Below, piece after piece: positions 1 to 8,598 of a stretch of DNA of 47,159 nucleotides. The position numbers were made by a program, and so were the translations under genes. Origin of the DNA: Mycobacterium sp. 1245805.9 (lineage in GTDB: Bacteria; Actinomycetota; Actinomycetes; Mycobacteriales; Mycobacteriaceae); NCBI RefSeq assembly GCF_001672915.1, contig NZ_LZKR01000053.1:1-47159 (forward strand), given 5' to 3'. Every line of letters starts with the position of its first letter. Positions within the stretch are counted from its first letter, which is position 1. A model generated the notes under the pieces. It ran no database searches. It saw nothing but the letters and a program-made list of their open reading frames with translations, and was not told the origin of the DNA.

Positions 1-619
1 GGCGTCGTTGGTGCCGTCGTCGTTCCCGCCGTTGCCGCCTGGCGCCGGCCGCGCCGTTGCCGCCGGTCCCGCCGGCGCCGCCGTGGCCGAACAACCCGGC
101 GGCCCCGCCGTTTCCGCCCTTTCCTCCGTTCGAGGTCGCGGTTGCGGCCGCGCCGGATCCGCCGTTGCCGCCGTTGCCCCAGAGGATGCCACCGTCGCCG
201 CCGTTCTGGCCGGTCCCCGGCAGGCCGTCGGTGCCGTTGCCGATCAGCGGGCGCCCCAGCAGGAGTTGGGTGGGTGTGTTGATCGCGTTGAGGAGGTCTT
301 GCTGCACGACCTGCCACGGGTTGGCCGTGGCCGCGGCGTTGGCCGCTTCGGCGCTGGCGTAGGCGCCCGCGCCGGCGTTCAAAGCCTGGACGAATTGCTC
401 ATGGAAGGTTGCCGCCTGGGCGCTGACGGCCTGGTAGTCCAGGGCATGCGCGCCGAAGAACGCGGCCACCGCCGCCGATACCTCGTCGTCCGCGGCCGCC
501 AGCATCTGGGTCGTCTGGGCCGCCGCGGCCGAGTTGGCCTGATGGAGTGTGGATCCGATACCCGCCAAATCCGTGGCGGCCGTTGAAACCACGTCGGGGA
601 CGGCGAACACGAAAGACAT
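1..619 (-). CDS. PE-PGRS family protein, 5' part, runs off window edge, probable frameshift
   Basis: Reading leftwards from an ATG at 619, the product starts [11 protein letters not shown] and continues through a typical mycobacterial PE domain of about 95 residues. It then reaches the GRPLIGNG linker and glycine-rich GGNGG/GGAGG repeats (PGRS). A GGAGG ribosome site lies about 6 nt upstream of the start. PE-PGRS proteins are exported by type VII secretion and are surface or secreted in pathogenic mycobacteria; the role of this one is unknown. Its PE domain closely resembles that of the next gene, so the pair is probably a tandem duplication. The glycine pattern is lost near position 40 but resumes perfectly if one base is skipped. 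This implies a one-base insertion there, either a true frameshift or an assembly error at a contig end. Confidence 0.85.
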   Translation of the reverse strand, partial: MSFVFAVPDVVSTAATDLAGIGSTLHQANSAAAAQTTQMLAAADDEVSAAVAAFFGAHALDYQAVSAQAATFHEQFVQALNAGAGAYASAEAANAAATANPWQVVQQDLLNAINTPTQLLLGRPLIGNGTDGLPGTGQNGGDGGILWGNGGNGGSGAAATATSNGGKGGNGGAAGLFGHGGAGGTGGNGAAGARRQRRERRRHQRR

Positions 620-711
620 TCCTTACCTCCGGCAACGCCCCCGTCGACTGGGCAGAATCGTAGCGTGCCCGTCAAGTGCACAGGGGCGATTTCATTGGGC
701 TATGGCGCTTC

Positions 712-2175
712 TCACCCGTCGGCGCCGGGCACACCCAGCAGGAGCCCCCCGCCGCCGCCGATCCCGCCGTTGATGGCAAGCTGCCCAGTTCCGCCAGCGC
801 CGCCGTTGCCGATCAACTGGGCGTCGCCGCCGTTGCCACCGACTGCTCCGGGGAGGGTGGTGCCGAACCCGGCGTCGCCACCCCGACCGCCGCCTCCGGT
901 AATGCCCGCGTTGCCGCCGCGGCCGCCGAAACCGCCTCTGCCGAGCCCTTGGCCGCCGTCCCCGCCGTCCCCACCATGGCCGTAAAGCCCGATCGCATTG
1001 CCGCCCGCACCGCCGACTCCACCATTGCCGTACGCGGATTGTCCGCCCGCGCCGCCGTGACCGCCATGGCCGAACAGACTGCCGCCGGTGCCGCCGTTGC
1101 CGCCGATACCACCATCCGCAAACGCGGTTGTCATGGTGGCGGAACCGCCGGCGCCGCCGGCGCCGCCATTGCCGATCATCCCGGCCGAGCCGCCGTTGCC
1201 GCCGGCGTAGGAGCCCGCGCCCAACGAGGGATTGCCTTCGGTCCCGTTACCGCCGGCGCCGCCGTTGCCGCTGAACATTCCGCCTGCCCCGCCATTGCCA
1301 CCACTGTTGCCGCGGGTGGCGACTCCGGCGTCGCCGCCACGGCCGCCGTCGCCGTGCAGAAGCCCGCCATGACCGCCCTGGCCGCCGGCACCGGCTATGG
1401 CGTTCGCCGCGTCGTTGACCTGACCGGAACCACCCGCGCCGCCGGCGCCTCCGCTGCCGAACAATCCGACGGCGTCGCCACCTTTACCGCCGGCGCCGCC
1501 GAGGGTCGAGGCGAGGGCGTATCCGCCCGTGCCGCCGGGTCCGCCGTTGCCCATCAACAGGCCCCCGCTGCCGCCGGCGCCGCCTGGCCCGGCGGACTGG
1601 AAGCCGACGGCGGGCCCGCCCGCGCCGCCGGCGCCGCCATTGCCGAACAACCCGGCGGGACCGCCGTTGCCGCCGGGGCCGCCCGGACCAAAGCCGGTCG
1701 CGGGTTTGCCGGACCCGCCGTTACCGCCGTTACCCAACAGCAGCCCGCCTGCGCCGCCGTTCTGCCCGGTACCCGCCGCCCCATTGGCGCCGTTGCCGAT
1801 CAGCGGGCGGCCCATCAGCAGCTCGGTGGGCGTGTTGATCGCATTGAGCAGGTCCTGCTGCAGAACCTGCCAGGGGTTGGCCGCAGCGGCGGCGTTGGCC
1901 GCCTCCGCGCCGGCATAGGCGCCCGCTCCCGCGTTCAGCGCCTGGACGAATTGGTCGTGAAACGCCGTCACCTGTGCGCTGAGCGTCTGATAGCCCCGGC
2001 CGTGAGCAGCAAAGAATTCCGCCACCGCCGCCGACACCTCGTCGGCGCCGGCCGCGGCCAGCTCGGTGGTCTGGGCCGCCGCGGCCGAGTTGGCCTGGCT
2101 AAGCGTGGAACCGATGCTCGCCAAATCCGTTGCGGCGGCTGATACCACGTCCGGCGCGGCGAACACAAACGACAT
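712..2175 (-). CDS. PE-PGRS family protein, complete
   Basis: A 487-residue protein with an N-terminal PE domain (about residues 1-95; starts [18 protein letters not shown]). The conserved [11 protein letters not shown] linker sits near residue 120, followed by some 350 residues of GGAGG/GGNGG-type repeats to a natural TGA stop. A GGGAGG ribosome site precedes the ATG by about 8 nt. Export through an ESX (type VII) system, usually ESX-5, is the family expectation; no specific function can be read from the repeats. It lies 92 bp upstream of a second, near-identical PE domain in the same orientation (1-619). Neither gene has a counterpart at this position in the M. tuberculosis order as I recall it, which points to insertion or duplication next to echA1. 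Confidence 0.93.
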   Translation of the reverse strand: MSFVFAAPDVVSAAATDLASIGSTLSQANSAAAAQTTELAAAGADEVSAAVAEFFAAHGRGYQTLSAQVTAFHDQFVQALNAGAGAYAGAEAANAAAAANPWQVLQQDLLNAINTPTELLMGRPLIGNGANGAAGTGQNGGAGGLLLGNGGNGGSGKPATGFGPGGPGGNGGPAGLFGNGGAGGAGGPAVGFQSAGPGGAGGSGGLLMGNGGPGGTGGYALASTLGGAGGKGGDAVGLFGSGGAGGAGGSGQVNDAANAIAGAGGQGGHGGLLHGDGGRGGDAGVATRGNSGGNGGAGGMFSGNGGAGGNGTEGNPSLGAGSYAGGNGGSAGMIGNGGAGGAGGSATMTTAFADGGIGGNGGTGGSLFGHGGHGGAGGQSAYGNGGVGGAGGNAIGLYGHGGDGGDGGQGLGRGGFGGRGGNAGITGGGGRGGDAGFGTTLPGAVGGNGGDAQLIGNGGAGGTGQLAINGGIGGGGGLLLGVPGADG

Positions 2176-2306
2176 CGAATACCTCCCGACGAGCGCTCCG
2201 ACAGGGCGCCGTCCGGCGCGGGTATTGGTGGAGCCGTGTAGTTAGCAACCAGATGCTACGTGGTGCGGACAGCAAATGTCGCGTTATGGCCGGCGAAGCC
2301 GGCGCC

Positions 2307-2966
2307 CTACTCGGCGATCTTGTTGCGGATGACGAACTCCCGTGCCTTGATGAGGAATTCGAGCTGCTCGCCCACCTGGTGCAGGGGGTCGGTGCTGCGC
2401 GTCGAGCGGGACAGCACGACGGCACCTTCCAGGGCCGAGATCGACATCACCGCCAGGGACGAAGCGTCGGCGTCGTCGAAGCCGTCGTTGACGAACGCCC
2501 GCGTCAACGCGGTGCACCAGCGTCCCAGGATGGCGCCGGCCTCGGCGGACAGCTTGGGGTCGCCGTCGTCCGAGCCGATCGCCGCGGCGACCACGGGGCA
2601 GCCGGCGCTGAAGTCGCCCTCGGAGAGGAGCCGCTCCCAGAATTCGACGAACTCGCGCAGCAGGGCCCTGGCGCCCCAGCCCGCGGCGTCGTCGATCATC
2701 GCGGTGATGGAGTCGCCGGAGAACTGCAGCGCCTCGGTCAGGATCTGATTGCGCCCGTCGGGAAAGTGGTAGTACACCGAGCCGCGTGGTGCGCCGCTGC
2801 GGGCCAGCACCTCATCGATGGTCACCCCGGCGGCGCCACGCTCGCGCATCACCTGGGCGGCGCTGAGCAGCATCTTCTTGCGGGTGTCGCAGCGTTTGGT
2901 CGGCGTGGATTCCGCCTTGGCGTCGGTCGTAGTCGGCACTGTCGTACCTCCCATGGCAAGCGTCAT
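2307..2966 (-). CDS. TetR family transcriptional regulator (LmrA/YxaF-like C-terminal domain)
   Basis: A 219-residue repressor. The N-terminal helix-turn-helix spans about residues 28-75 (VTIDEVLARSGAPRGSVYYHF). The C-terminal ligand domain carries a GCPVVAAAI segment typical of LmrA/YxaF-type TetR proteins. The ATG at 2966 overlaps the stop of an upstream 43-codon gene (ATGA), so this start is well supported and the two are translationally coupled; an internal Met at 2954 is the alternative. The pair is divergent from echA1, and a 6-4-6 inverted repeat at 3127-3142 lies in the shared promoter region. Autoregulation and control of echA1 are therefore likely by inference. The ligand is unknown. 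Confidence 0.92.
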   Translation of the reverse strand: MTLAMGGTTVPTTTDAKAESTPTKRCDTRKKMLLSAAQVMRERGAAGVTIDEVLARSGAPRGSVYYHFPDGRNQILTEALQFSGDSITAMIDDAAGWGARALLREFVEFWERLLSEGDFSAGCPVVAAAIGSDDGDPKLSAEAGAILGRWCTALTRAFVNDGFDDADASSLAVMSISALEGAVVLSRSTRSTDPLHQVGEQLEFLIKAREFVIRNKIAE

Positions 2967-3094
2967 GCAGCGTGCGAGTGCCGCGGCACCGGCCAGTGCA
3001 TGTTACGCGGGCTGAACCGGAACGTCCGCCGCTTGAAGTCGGGCATCTCGCGCGTGAACTGGTAGCCGGCGACGTTGACTTCGATGATCCACAT
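2963..3094 (-). CDS. 43-residue microprotein translationally coupled to the TetR gene
   Basis: A short ORF read leftwards from the ATG at 3094, encoding MWIIEVNVAGYQFTREMPDF followed by a basic, Phe-rich middle and a His/Pro-rich tail (NMHWPVPRHSHAA). It has a GGGAGA ribosome site about 7-10 nt upstream. Its TGA overlaps the ATG of the TetR gene by 4 nt, which is classic translational coupling. No signal peptide, membrane segment or metal-site motif is evident beyond three histidines near the C-terminus. I do not recognise the family. Position and coupling suggest a partner, sensor or target of the TetR protein. It would be missed by gene callers with a 50- or 60-codon cutoff. Confidence 0.7.
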   Translation of the reverse strand: MWIIEVNVAGYQFTREMPDFKRRTFRFSPRNMHWPVPRHSHAA

Positions 3095-3126
3095 TGTTTT
3101 CTCCCGGCCTGAGTGCGGCCCTAGAT

Positions 3127-3142
3127 TATGCTGAGAAGCATA
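3127..3142. promoter_or_regulatory. Inverted repeat, candidate TetR operator
   Basis: TATGCT-GAGA-AGCATA is a perfect 6-4-6 inverted repeat, 33-48 nt upstream of the microprotein/TetR operon start and about 160 nt upstream of echA1. It sits in an AT-rich stretch (about 3120-3200) that stands out from the GC-rich surroundings. Size and location fit an autoregulatory TetR operator; binding is inferred only. Confidence 0.55.
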
Positions 3143-3302
3143 TAAGACATCGGTCGAGTAAGCAACTTTTATTCCCTAAGTAAATTAAACAGCTCGGTAA
3201 ACGTGGAAATCGTTGTTTTCGGCGCCTCTGGCCAGCGTCAACGCCATGGGCCCGATTCTATGTTCTATTGCATAATCCTTAGCGCTGCGCTTCACTGGGC
3301 CG

Positions 3303-4097
3303 ATGGCACTACCGAACCTCGACACCGTGTCCCTCGAGCGCGACGGGCACGTCCTGCTGATCGGCCTGAACCGGCCGGAGAAGCGCAACGCATTCGACCG
3401 GGCGATGCTGGCGGACCTGTCGCGCGCCTACGGTGTGCTGGAATCCGACGACTCGCTATGGGCCGGGGTGCTGTTCGCGCACGGCGACCACTTCACCGCC
3501 GGGCTGGATCTGGTCGACGTCGGGCCCGGCATCGCGGCGGGGGAGTTGGCGTTTCCCGACGACGGCCGCGACCCCTGGCGGCTCGACGGCGCCTGGACCA
3601 CGCCGGTCGTCGCCGTCGCGCACGGCTGGTGCATGACGCTGGGCATCGAGTTGCTGCTGGCCGCCGACATCCGGGTCGCGGCGGAAGGGATCCGGTTCAC
3701 CCAGCTCGAGGTGCAGCGCGGCATCTATCCCTTTGGGGGAGCGACGATCCGGCTGCCCCGCGACGCCGGGTGGGGCAACGCGATGCGCTGGTTGCTGACA
3801 GGCGACGAGTTCGACGCCGCCGAGGCGCACCGCATCGGGCTGGTCCAGGAGGTTGCCGACGACGCGGCCGCGGCACTGGCCCGCGGGCGCGAGATCGCGC
3901 GCACCATCGCCGAGCGGGCCGCGCCGCTGGGGGTGCGCGCCACGCTGGCGTCGGCGCACCTTGCGCGCGCCGAAGGTGAGGCGGCCGCCGTCGAGCGGCT
4001 GCGGCCCGCGGTGGCCGCGCTGTTCGCCAGCGCGGACGCCGCCGAGGGCGTGCAGTCGTTCATCGAGCGACGGCAGGCGCGGTTCTCGGGGCGGTAG
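3303..4097 (+). CDS. echA1: Enoyl-CoA hydratase/isomerase family protein EchA1
   Basis: A 264-residue crotonase-fold protein, matching the position of M. tuberculosis echA1 (Rv0222) by synteny. The CoA/oxyanion-hole signatures are present: an EKRNAFDRAML stretch near residue 22, GDHFTAGLDLVDV near residue 61, and a second oxyanion region around ADIRVAAEGIRFTQLEVQRG. Expected activity is hydration or isomerisation of enoyl-CoA in fatty-acid or sterol degradation; the substrate is unknown. There is no clear Shine-Dalgarno before the ATG at 3303. A possible -10 hexamer (CATAAT, 3271-3276) lies about 30 nt upstream, so a very short leader is likely. It is divergent from the TetR operon and may be its target. 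Confidence 0.93.
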   Translation: MALPNLDTVSLERDGHVLLIGLNRPEKRNAFDRAMLADLSRAYGVLESDDSLWAGVLFAHGDHFTAGLDLVDVGPGIAAGELAFPDDGRDPWRLDGAWTTPVVAVAHGWCMTLGIELLLAADIRVAAEGIRFTQLEVQRGIYPFGGATIRLPRDAGWGNAMRWLLTGDEFDAAEAHRIGLVQEVADDAAAALARGREIARTIAERAAPLGVRATLASAHLARAEGEAAAVERLRPAVAALFASADAAEGVQSFIERRQARFSGR

Positions 4098-4152
4098 CGC
4101 GGGCCCGAGCGCGTCGCGAAACCGCCGGGGCAGGCGTGTCTACGCTGAGAAG

Positions 4153-4800
4153 ATGCCCAGCGAGCCGACGGTCGGCGTCCCCGAGAACGCGGGCGAGCCG
4201 TCACGCGTGGAGCGGATCCTCAACGCCGCCCTGAAGACGTTTGCCGCCCGCGGCACCGAAGCCACCTCGCTGCGCACGATCGCCGCGGCCGCGGGCGTTT
4301 CACTCGGGCTGGTCCAGCATCACTTCACCACCAAAGCCAACCTCATCCAGGCCGTCGACGACCACGTGACGACCGTGCTGACGGCCTCGCTGACCACCCC
4401 GGCGGCCGCGCCGGCCGACGACCCCGTCGCCGACATCGCCGACCGGGTGACCTCGCTACTCGTCGACCACGCCGACCTCGTCGACTATCTGTGTCGCGCG
4501 CTCGTCGACGCCACTCCGACGGGGACGCGCGTCTTCGACACCCTGGTGACGGTCGCCGGCGGGCACTGGGAGCAGCTCCAAGCCCAAGGCCTGGCCAAGC
4601 CCGGCCTCGACCCGACCTGGATGACGCTCAACCCCCTGGTACTGGTGCTGGGCATGTTCATCCTGCGCACGCAACTGAGCCGGCACCTGCCCGAACCGCT
4701 AACCAGCCCAACCCAAATCGAGCGGTGGCGGCACGCCACCGAGCAAATCATCGCCGACGGCCAATTACAAAGGCCCCCAGCCGAACCCGCGAACGAGTAG
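4153..4800 (+). CDS. TetR family transcriptional regulator
   Basis: A 215-residue TetR repressor. The helix-turn-helix is at about residues 20-65 (TSLRTIAAAAGVSLGLVQHHF). The C-terminal ligand domain has no recognisable subclass. The frame is open further upstream, but the protein signature starts at MPSEPTVG and only 55 nt separate it from echA1, so the ATG at 4153 is chosen. It may be co-transcribed with echA1 and converges on the aldehyde dehydrogenase gene. This is the second TetR gene flanking echA1, so echA1 could answer to two repressors (inference). Confidence 0.9.
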   Translation: MPSEPTVGVPENAGEPSRVERILNAALKTFAARGTEATSLRTIAAAAGVSLGLVQHHFTTKANLIQAVDDHVTTVLTASLTTPAAAPADDPVADIADRVTSLLVDHADLVDYLCRALVDATPTGTRVFDTLVTVAGGHWEQLQAQGLAKPGLDPTWMTLNPLVLVLGMFILRTQLSRHLPEPLTSPTQIERWRHATEQIIADGQLQRPPAEPANE

Positions 4801-4804
4801 CCAC

Positions 4805-4866
4805 CGCCGAACGTGAAGTCACGGCGAAAAAACGGCGGAATTCTCGCCGTGAGTTCACGCTCGGCG
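4805..4866. terminator. Long imperfect inverted repeat between convergent genes
   Basis: A 25-nt left arm (4805-4829, starting CGCCGAACGTGAAGTCACGG) pairs with a 25-nt right arm (4842-4866) with only two or three mismatches around a 12-nt loop. It fills the gap between the TetR gene (ends 4800) and the convergent aldehyde dehydrogenase gene (ends 4875). There is no T-tract, so it resembles the U-less hairpins common in mycobacteria and may act in both directions. The arm sequence resembles a recurrent mycobacterial intergenic repeat, from memory. Confidence 0.6.
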
Positions 4867-4874
4867 CAAGGGCT

Positions 4875-6344
4875 TTACGCGTCGACGGTGTAACCCATCG
4901 GCATCAGCACGCTCTTCTGCTGGGTGAAGTGCTCGACGCCCTCCGGGCCGTTCTCGCGACCGATGCCGGAGTTCTTGTAGCCGCCGAACGGGCAGCACGG
5001 GTCGAAGGCGTACCAGTTGATCGCGTACGTGCCCGTGCGGATCTTCTCCGAGATCTCGATGCCCCGCGGCACGTTGGTGGTCCACACGCTGCCGGCCAGG
5101 CCGTACTCCGAGTCGTTGGCGATCTTGATCGCGTCCTCCTCGGTGTCGTAGGGGATGATGGCCAGCACCGGCCCGAAGATCTCCTCCTGGGCGATCGTCA
5201 TCTTGTTGTCGACGTCCGCGAAAACCGTTGGCTGCACGAAGAATCCGTTGTCGAGGCCCTCGGGGCGGCCGCCCCCGCACACCAGCCGGGCGCCCTCCTC
5301 GATGCCCTTGGCGATGTAGCCCTCGACGCGGGCGCGCTGCTTCTCCGAGATCAGCGACCCGATCTGGGCGCCCGGGTCCGACGGTGGCCCCACCGGCAGC
5401 GACTGCACGAAAGTGCTTACCGCGTCGACGATCTCGTCGTAGCGCGAGCGCGGCGCCAGGATGCGGGTCTGACCGACGCAGGCCTGCCCGGTGTTCATGA
5501 TCCCGGAGAACACCATCATCGGGACCGCGGCGGCCAGGTCGACGTCCTCGAGGACGATGGCCGCCGACTTCCCGCCGAGCTCGAGGGTGCACGGCTTGAG
5601 CATTTCCGCGGCGCGCCGGCCGATCTCCTTGCCGACCCCCGAGCTGCCGGTGAAGGTGAACAGGTCGACGTCGCGGTTGGACGTGAGCGCCTGGCCCGTC
5701 TCGATGCCGCCGGGCACCACCGACAGAACCCCCTCGGGCAGGCCGGCGTCGGCGAACACCTCGGCCAAAGCGTTTGCGGTCAAAGGTGTTTCGGCGGCGG
5801 GCTTGAGCACGACGGTGCAGCCGGCCAGCAGCGCCGGGCCCAGCTTGTTGACCGCCAGGAACAGCGGGACGTTCCACGCCACGATCGCGCCCACCACGCC
5901 GATGGGTTCACGGTGCACGATCGTCTGCCCGTAGGAGCCGTTGCGGATCTCGCGCCACTTGACCTGGTCGACGGCGGGGCCGGCGAAGAAGTTCATCGCC
6001 CCCATCGTGCCCATCCAGTGCATCGTCTCGATGGTCATCGGCGGCTGACCCGTCTCGTCGGCGAGCAGCTTGGCGAACTGGTCCTTGCGTTCTTCGAGCA
6101 GCTGGTTCGCCTTCGCGATGACGGCCGCGCGCTCCTTCGGGGGCGTCGTCGGCCACGGGCCGTTGTCGAACGCGGCGCGGGCCGCGGCGACCGCCGCGTC
6201 GACGTCGGCCGCCGCCGCGTGCGGCACCTTCCCGACGTACTCACCGGTGGCCGGACAGTGCACCTCGATGACTTCTGAGGTCGACGGCTCCGTCCACTTG
6301 CCGCCGATGAAAAGTTTGTCGTATTCGGTCTTCACGTCGGGCAT
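4875..6344 (-). CDS. NAD(P)-dependent aldehyde dehydrogenase
   Basis: A 489-residue ALDH-superfamily enzyme, corresponding in order to Rv0223c. The catalytic set is complete: Asn158 in WNVP, Glu255 in LELGGKS, and the nucleophile Cys289 in NTGQACVGQ. The coenzyme-binding FTGSSGVGKEIG motif is near residue 231. It should oxidise an aldehyde to the carboxylic acid; the substrate is not deducible. Full length for the family. It is transcribed leftwards and converges on a TetR gene, with a long hairpin between their ends. The ATG at 6344 gives the expected N-terminus (MPDVKTEYDKLFIGGKW). Confidence 0.95.
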   Translation of the reverse strand: MPDVKTEYDKLFIGGKWTEPSTSEVIEVHCPATGEYVGKVPHAAAADVDAAVAAARAAFDNGPWPTTPPKERAAVIAKANQLLEERKDQFAKLLADETGQPPMTIETMHWMGTMGAMNFFAGPAVDQVKWREIRNGSYGQTIVHREPIGVVGAIVAWNVPLFLAVNKLGPALLAGCTVVLKPAAETPLTANALAEVFADAGLPEGVLSVVPGGIETGQALTSNRDVDLFTFTGSSGVGKEIGRRAAEMLKPCTLELGGKSAAIVLEDVDLAAAVPMMVFSGIMNTGQACVGQTRILAPRSRYDEIVDAVSTFVQSLPVGPPSDPGAQIGSLISEKQRARVEGYIAKGIEEGARLVCGGGRPEGLDNGFFVQPTVFADVDNKMTIAQEEIFGPVLAIIPYDTEEDAIKIANDSEYGLAGSVWTTNVPRGIEISEKIRTGTYAINWYAFDPCCPFGGYKNSGIGRENGPEGVEHFTQQKSVLMPMGYTVDA

Positions 6345-6439
6345 ATTCCGCGGCTCCTCCTCATCGCTCCGCTCTGCATCGTCGCAGCGGGCATGGCCGC
6401 CACCCTACCCAAGCCGACGCAAAACGAGAACATGTTTCA

Positions 6440-7207
6440 TTAGTGGGGTGCGAGCACCAGCACGAGATTGCTGACCAGGAACTCGCGCAGCACCGGCACC
6501 GACGTCAGCCGCCACGCCCATCGCGGGTGGTAGCGCGGAAATGCGGCCACCGCGGCGCCGGTGCTGGCGGCCCAGCTCAGGCCGTCGGCGGCCGACACCG
6601 CGAACAACGACGACCCGTAGTTGTTTTTGGCCGGATGACCGTGCTTGCGGGCGTAGCGGGCGGCTGCCCGGGCGCCGCCGAGGTAGTGCCACAGGCCCGT
6701 CTCGTGGCCGCCGAACGGGCCCAGCCACACGGTGTACGACAGCACGGCCAGCCCGCCCGGCTTGGTCACCCGCAGCATCTCGGCGCCCAGCTGCCAGGGC
6801 CGCGGCACGTGTTCGGCGACGTTGGAGGAAAGGCAGATGTCGACGGAGTCGTCGGCGAAGGGCAGCGCCATGCCCGACGCCCGCACGAACGAGCCGGTCG
6901 CCGAAGCCAAAGCCGGTCCGGCCGCGTGCATCTCGCCCGGGTCGGGTTCCACACCGATGTAGCGGACGCCGGCGTCGGCGAATGCCGCCGCGAAGTAGCC
7001 CGGGCCGCCGCCGACGTCGAGCAGCGTGCGGCCGGCCGGGGGCTCGCCGTGGGTCCCGGTCCAGAGTTCGGTGATCATCGCCGCGGTATCGGCGGCCAGG
7101 GCGCGATAGAACCGGGCGGGGTCGGACCGCTCGTGGCGGAACTCCGACAGCAGACGCAGCGAGCGGGACAGGGTTGCCCGCCGCGCCAAGAGGTCGGTGA
7201 CGGCCAC
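6440..7207 (-). CDS. SAM-dependent class I methyltransferase
   Basis: A 255-residue methyltransferase, the positional equivalent of Rv0224c. Motif I LLDVGGGPGYFAAAF (about residues 47-61) and the acidic post-I segment YIGVEPD mark the SAM-binding Rossmann fold. A later SNVAEHVPRPWQ segment fits motif IV of methyltransferases acting on small molecules or lipids. The target is unknown. Neighbours are glycosyl- and acyltransferases, so envelope glycolipid modification is plausible (inference). It ends 95 bp from the aldehyde dehydrogenase start and lies 24 bp downstream of the next leftward gene, suggesting co-transcription with that gene. Confidence 0.9.
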   Translation of the reverse strand: MAVTDLLARRATLSRSLRLLSEFRHERSDPARFYRALAADTAAMITELWTGTHGEPPAGRTLLDVGGGPGYFAAAFADAGVRYIGVEPDPGEMHAAGPALASATGSFVRASGMALPFADDSVDICLSSNVAEHVPRPWQLGAEMLRVTKPGGLAVLSYTVWLGPFGGHETGLWHYLGGARAAARYARKHGHPAKNNYGSSLFAVSAADGLSWAASTGAAVAAFPRYHPRWAWRLTSVPVLREFLVSNLVLVLAPH

Positions 7208-7231
7208 CGGCCAACCCTACGGCGGGGCCGG

Positions 7232-8344
7232 CTAGACCTGCTGGTCGTGCCGTTGCAGATAGGGAGCCAAGCCGAATTTCTCGACGAGCAGCAGGAAATC
7301 CCCGCCCGAGACCGAAAACTCGGGCGGCTCGTTCACGCGTTGACGCACGTCGCGCGGCCACGAAAACCGCATGTCCAGGCCCCCGATGGTGTCGCGGCAG
7401 CCGATGGTCAGCGGCGGCGCACCGGGGACGCCGAGGACCAGGACGGGCGTCGTGGACAGCGACGAGGCCATGCCCCGCTCGAACATGCTGCCCAATATCT
7501 GGTCGGCCGATCCGAACCCCAGACCGCCGTATCGGAATTGGTAGGTCTCCGGCGTCGCCGTCACCTGCGCCACCTGCACGGAGGCGTGCAGCGCATTGGT
7601 GTTCGGGTCGACCACCCGGATCGAATCCGCGTCGACGTCGATGGCCAGGCGAGGGTGGTTGGCCGAGTTCAGGAGTTGTTGTTTCCGCCGGACGGCGAAC
7701 GGCCCCATCTGCTGGATCGCCAACGGGCTGGGGAAGAGGAGGCAACGAACCGGTCCTGCCGGTGAGTTCGCACCCGACCCGGCCTGAGCAGCCTGGCGAC
7801 CGGACATGGCGAGGATCTCACCGAAGTCCGAGTCCGACACCCAGGCGTCGATGTCCAGCGGCAGGCCGTAGCCGGCGTCGGGCGCTTCGAGTCGTGTTCC
7901 GGCGGCAACGCGATAATCCCGCCCGCCGAGGATGAATCGCCGTCCCCCACAGTGCAGATGCAGCGTCGTGCCCATCGTCATGCCGCCCGATATCCCCCAC
8001 ACGCCCAGCTGCGCGTCGGCGAACGGATAAACGTCGCCGGGCCGCTTGCTGACCGTCAGGGCATCGCGCGTGACGTCGATGAAGATCTTCCCGTGGCCCG
8101 ACCGTTGCGACCACCAGTACCAGCCGCCGACGCCGCCGATGAGCAGGACGACAAAGCCGTATCGGACGACCATGTCCATGAGCCGCGCGAGATCCCGTGA
8201 ACCGCCCGGCCCCTGCATGGCCCACGCCTGCGCCGCCATGTACAGGCCGCCGAGGACGGCGGTAAACGCGAGGATCCCGACAACCATGATCAGGTAAGAC
8301 TTGCCGGGGCTTTTCTGCCATGCCGGCGTTGTTATCGAGGCCAT
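7232..8344 (-). CDS. Unidentified membrane-anchored protein
   Basis: About 370 residues if started at the ATG at 8344 (MASITTPAWQKSPGKSY). Two hydrophobic helices lie near the N-terminus: LIMVVGILAFTAVLGGLYMA, then a second containing GFVVLLIGGVGGWYWW about 35 residues later. A large soluble, beta-rich looking region of about 280 residues follows with no motif I recognise. The frame stays open upstream to 8542 with another ATG at 8413; neither start has a strong ribosome site. It sits between the counterparts of Rv0224c and Rv0225, where I recall no gene in M. tuberculosis, so it is an insertion or a loss elsewhere. Function unknown. Confidence 0.75.
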   Translation of the reverse strand: MASITTPAWQKSPGKSYLIMVVGILAFTAVLGGLYMAAQAWAMQGPGGSRDLARLMDMVVRYGFVVLLIGGVGGWYWWSQRSGHGKIFIDVTRDALTVSKRPGDVYPFADAQLGVWGISGGMTMGTTLHLHCGGRRFILGGRDYRVAAGTRLEAPDAGYGLPLDIDAWVSDSDFGEILAMSGRQAAQAGSGANSPAGPVRCLLFPSPLAIQQMGPFAVRRKQQLLNSANHPRLAIDVDADSIRVVDPNTNALHASVQVAQVTATPETYQFRYGGLGFGSADQILGSMFERGMASSLSTTPVLVLGVPGAPPLTIGCRDTIGGLDMRFSWPRDVRQRVNEPPEFSVSGGDFLLLVEKFGLAPYLQRHDQQV

Positions 8345-8598
8345 CTTCGAGCCCCAAAACGGGGGATTGGCCACAAACCTGCGCGACGCACCCGATTCAT
8401 TGCCGATGCTCATCCCGAAACGATCCCACCAGTGGATCCGACTGCAAAGCGGGAATTTTGCTGGGGCGCCGGTCGAAGGATTCCGACCACTGTCGTCACA
8501 TCCATCGCTGCGCAACGGGTGCCCCCGGCCGGCAGAGGCCACTGTGACGGATGCGACCGGAATCGGCGCAGGGGCGGGCCACGCTACGCTGACCAGTA

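Noticed and set aside
676..2142. Long plus-strand frame opposite the complete PE-PGRS gene
   Set aside because: Mirror of the glycine-rich repeats, giving an Ala-rich product with no family pattern; the minus strand has the PE domain and ribosome site.
8345..8542. Upstream extension of the unidentified membrane protein
   Set aside because: The extra 66 residues are low in hydrophobic pattern and lack a ribosome site; the start nearest the first membrane helix is preferred, though the ATG at 8413 remains possible.
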